Part shown: positions 63,491-64,000 of the stretch, one piece after another
Layout of the letters: the number at the start of each line of letters is the position of its first letter
Position numbering within the stretch: position 1 is the stretch's first letter
Origin: Paraburkholderia lacunae
Lineage (GTDB): Bacteria > Pseudomonadota > Gammaproteobacteria > Burkholderiales > Burkholderiaceae
Direction: 5' to 3'
Length of the DNA: 64,000 nucleotides
Assembly (NCBI RefSeq): GCF_003353175.1
Contig: NZ_QHKS01000013.1
Location: 124,001 to 188,000, forward strand
Program-made: the position numbers and the translations under genes
The notes under the pieces: model-generated
Database searches by the model: none
Seen by the model: the letters and a program-made list of their open reading frames with translations, nothing else
What the model was told of the DNA's origin: nothing

Positions 63491-64000
63491 TTAAACGCTC
63501 ATGCCGAGATCGGCGAAGCTGATCGTTTGCGCGTTGCACGCTTGCATCAGCGCCGTGTCATAGCTCGAGAAAAAGACCGTGCGGTCTTCGGCCAGCGTTT
63601 TGAACCAATCGACCAGCACGGCGCGCGCGGCTGCGTCGAGTCCGCCGGTCGGCTCATCCGCGATGATGACGGCGGGCCTGCCGAGCGCGGTCGCTGTCAG
63701 GAACATTTTCTTCCGGGTGCCGAACGACATCTGCTCGAAGCGTTTCTCGAGATGCGGCGCGAGCCCGAAGCGGTGCGCGAGGTCGAGCGTGCGGCTGTCG
63801 ACTATCGTTTGTCTGGTCGACGCTACCTGGTCGAGAAACGCGCGGCCGGTTTGCAGCGGATTCGCGATGCAGTCGTCGGGGATCGACGCGAGTGTCGATC
63901 TGGCCTCGAGCGGGGCGGTGCGCAGCGAATGGGCGTCGAGCCACACCTCGCCTTCGTCGGCCTCGATCGTTCCTGCGAGGATGCCGAGCAAGGTGGACTT
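63491..64000 (-). CDS. ABC transporter ATP-binding protein, N-terminus beyond window edge
   Basis: About 170 C-terminal residues are visible. The frame stays open to base 64000, where KSTLLGILAGTIEADEGEV is the end of a Walker A motif. An RTAPLEARSTLASIPDD Q-loop-like region follows, then a degenerate signature MSFGTRKKMFLTATAL, Walker B AVIIADEPTGGLDAAAR and a switch region FFSSYDTALM, where the usual His is replaced (SSYD). The form resembles ABC-2 type exporters (CcmA/drug or bacteriocin class). The partner permease is outside the window. Confidence 0.8.
   Translation of the reverse strand, partial: KSTLLGILAGTIEADEGEVWLDAHSLRTAPLEARSTLASIPDDCIANPLQTGRAFLDQVASTRQTIVDSRTLDLAHRFGLAPHLEKRFEQMSFGTRKKMFLTATALGRPAVIIADEPTGGLDAAARAVLVDWFKTLAEDRTVFFSSYDTALMQACNAQTISFADLGMSV

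Overview
The window looks like chromosome or megaplasmid DNA of a Burkholderiales bacterium, most likely Paraburkholderia or a close relative. The grounds are high GC, the classical beta-proteobacterial porin and etfBA sequences, many LacI-, GntR- and LysR-controlled catabolic operons, and two kinds of dispersed GC-rich repeat that I associate with this group. This assignment is inference; there is no rRNA or other marker gene here. Almost everything is plant- or soil-related carbon catabolism, laid out as a patchwork of cassettes with their own regulators.

Layout. 1-8.2 kb: end of an alkaline-phosphatase-type enzyme, a DUF3313 lipoprotein, a pqiABC membrane-lipid transport operon and a secreted beta-propeller protein. 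8.3-25 kb: two paralogous galactan or galacto-oligosaccharide loci. Each has a LacI regulator, a CUT1 ABC importer and a GH42 beta-galactosidase, and the first also has a GH53 endo-galactanase. Both loci, and the GH53 gene separately, carry LacI-type operators built on TTAAGCG. 25.1-31 kb: a divergent LacI-type regulator and a five-gene operon whose gene set (desaturase-like oxygenase, Rieske ferredoxin, sugar-binding protein, ferredoxin reductase, TIM-barrel protein) matches mocD-mocE-mocB-mocF-mocC of rhizobial rhizopine (3-O-methyl-scyllo-inosamine) catabolism. I consider this the most interesting system in the window.

31-44.8 kb: an orphan LivJ-type binding protein, a porin remnant, and a GntR-controlled block on the minus strand (two SDRs, a DAO-type oxidase, a uronate-dehydrogenase-like protein, hydantoinase/oxoprolinase A and B). 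Then come a livH remnant, etfBA and a class II aldolase. 45-50.1 kb: a galactarate-type cassette (LacI/GntR-type regulator with a GntR/IdnR-like operator, garD-like dehydratase, MFS permease, HpcH/HpaI aldolase). 50.1-56.6 kb: a methyltransferase with a 12-bp coding repeat, then a decayed gallate pathway. There galB and galA survive only as internally deleted remnants, while the oxidoreductase, a double-HTH LysR regulator, a GntR regulator and the aromatic-acid MFS transporter are intact. 56.7-64 kb: a small membrane protein, a porin with a strong terminator, a Fur-box TonB receptor plus a secreted protein, a divergent SDR/TetR pair and the end of an ABC ATPase.

Repeats cut across these modules. 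There is an 83-bp tandem repeat that creates a chain of coupled micro-ORFs before an ABC ATPase. A piece of the same repeat family sits in frame inside etfA. Five copies of a GGAGTAAGYGCT hairpin element lie in two intergenic regions, with compensatory stem changes. No tRNA, rRNA, CRISPR array or intact insertion sequence was seen.
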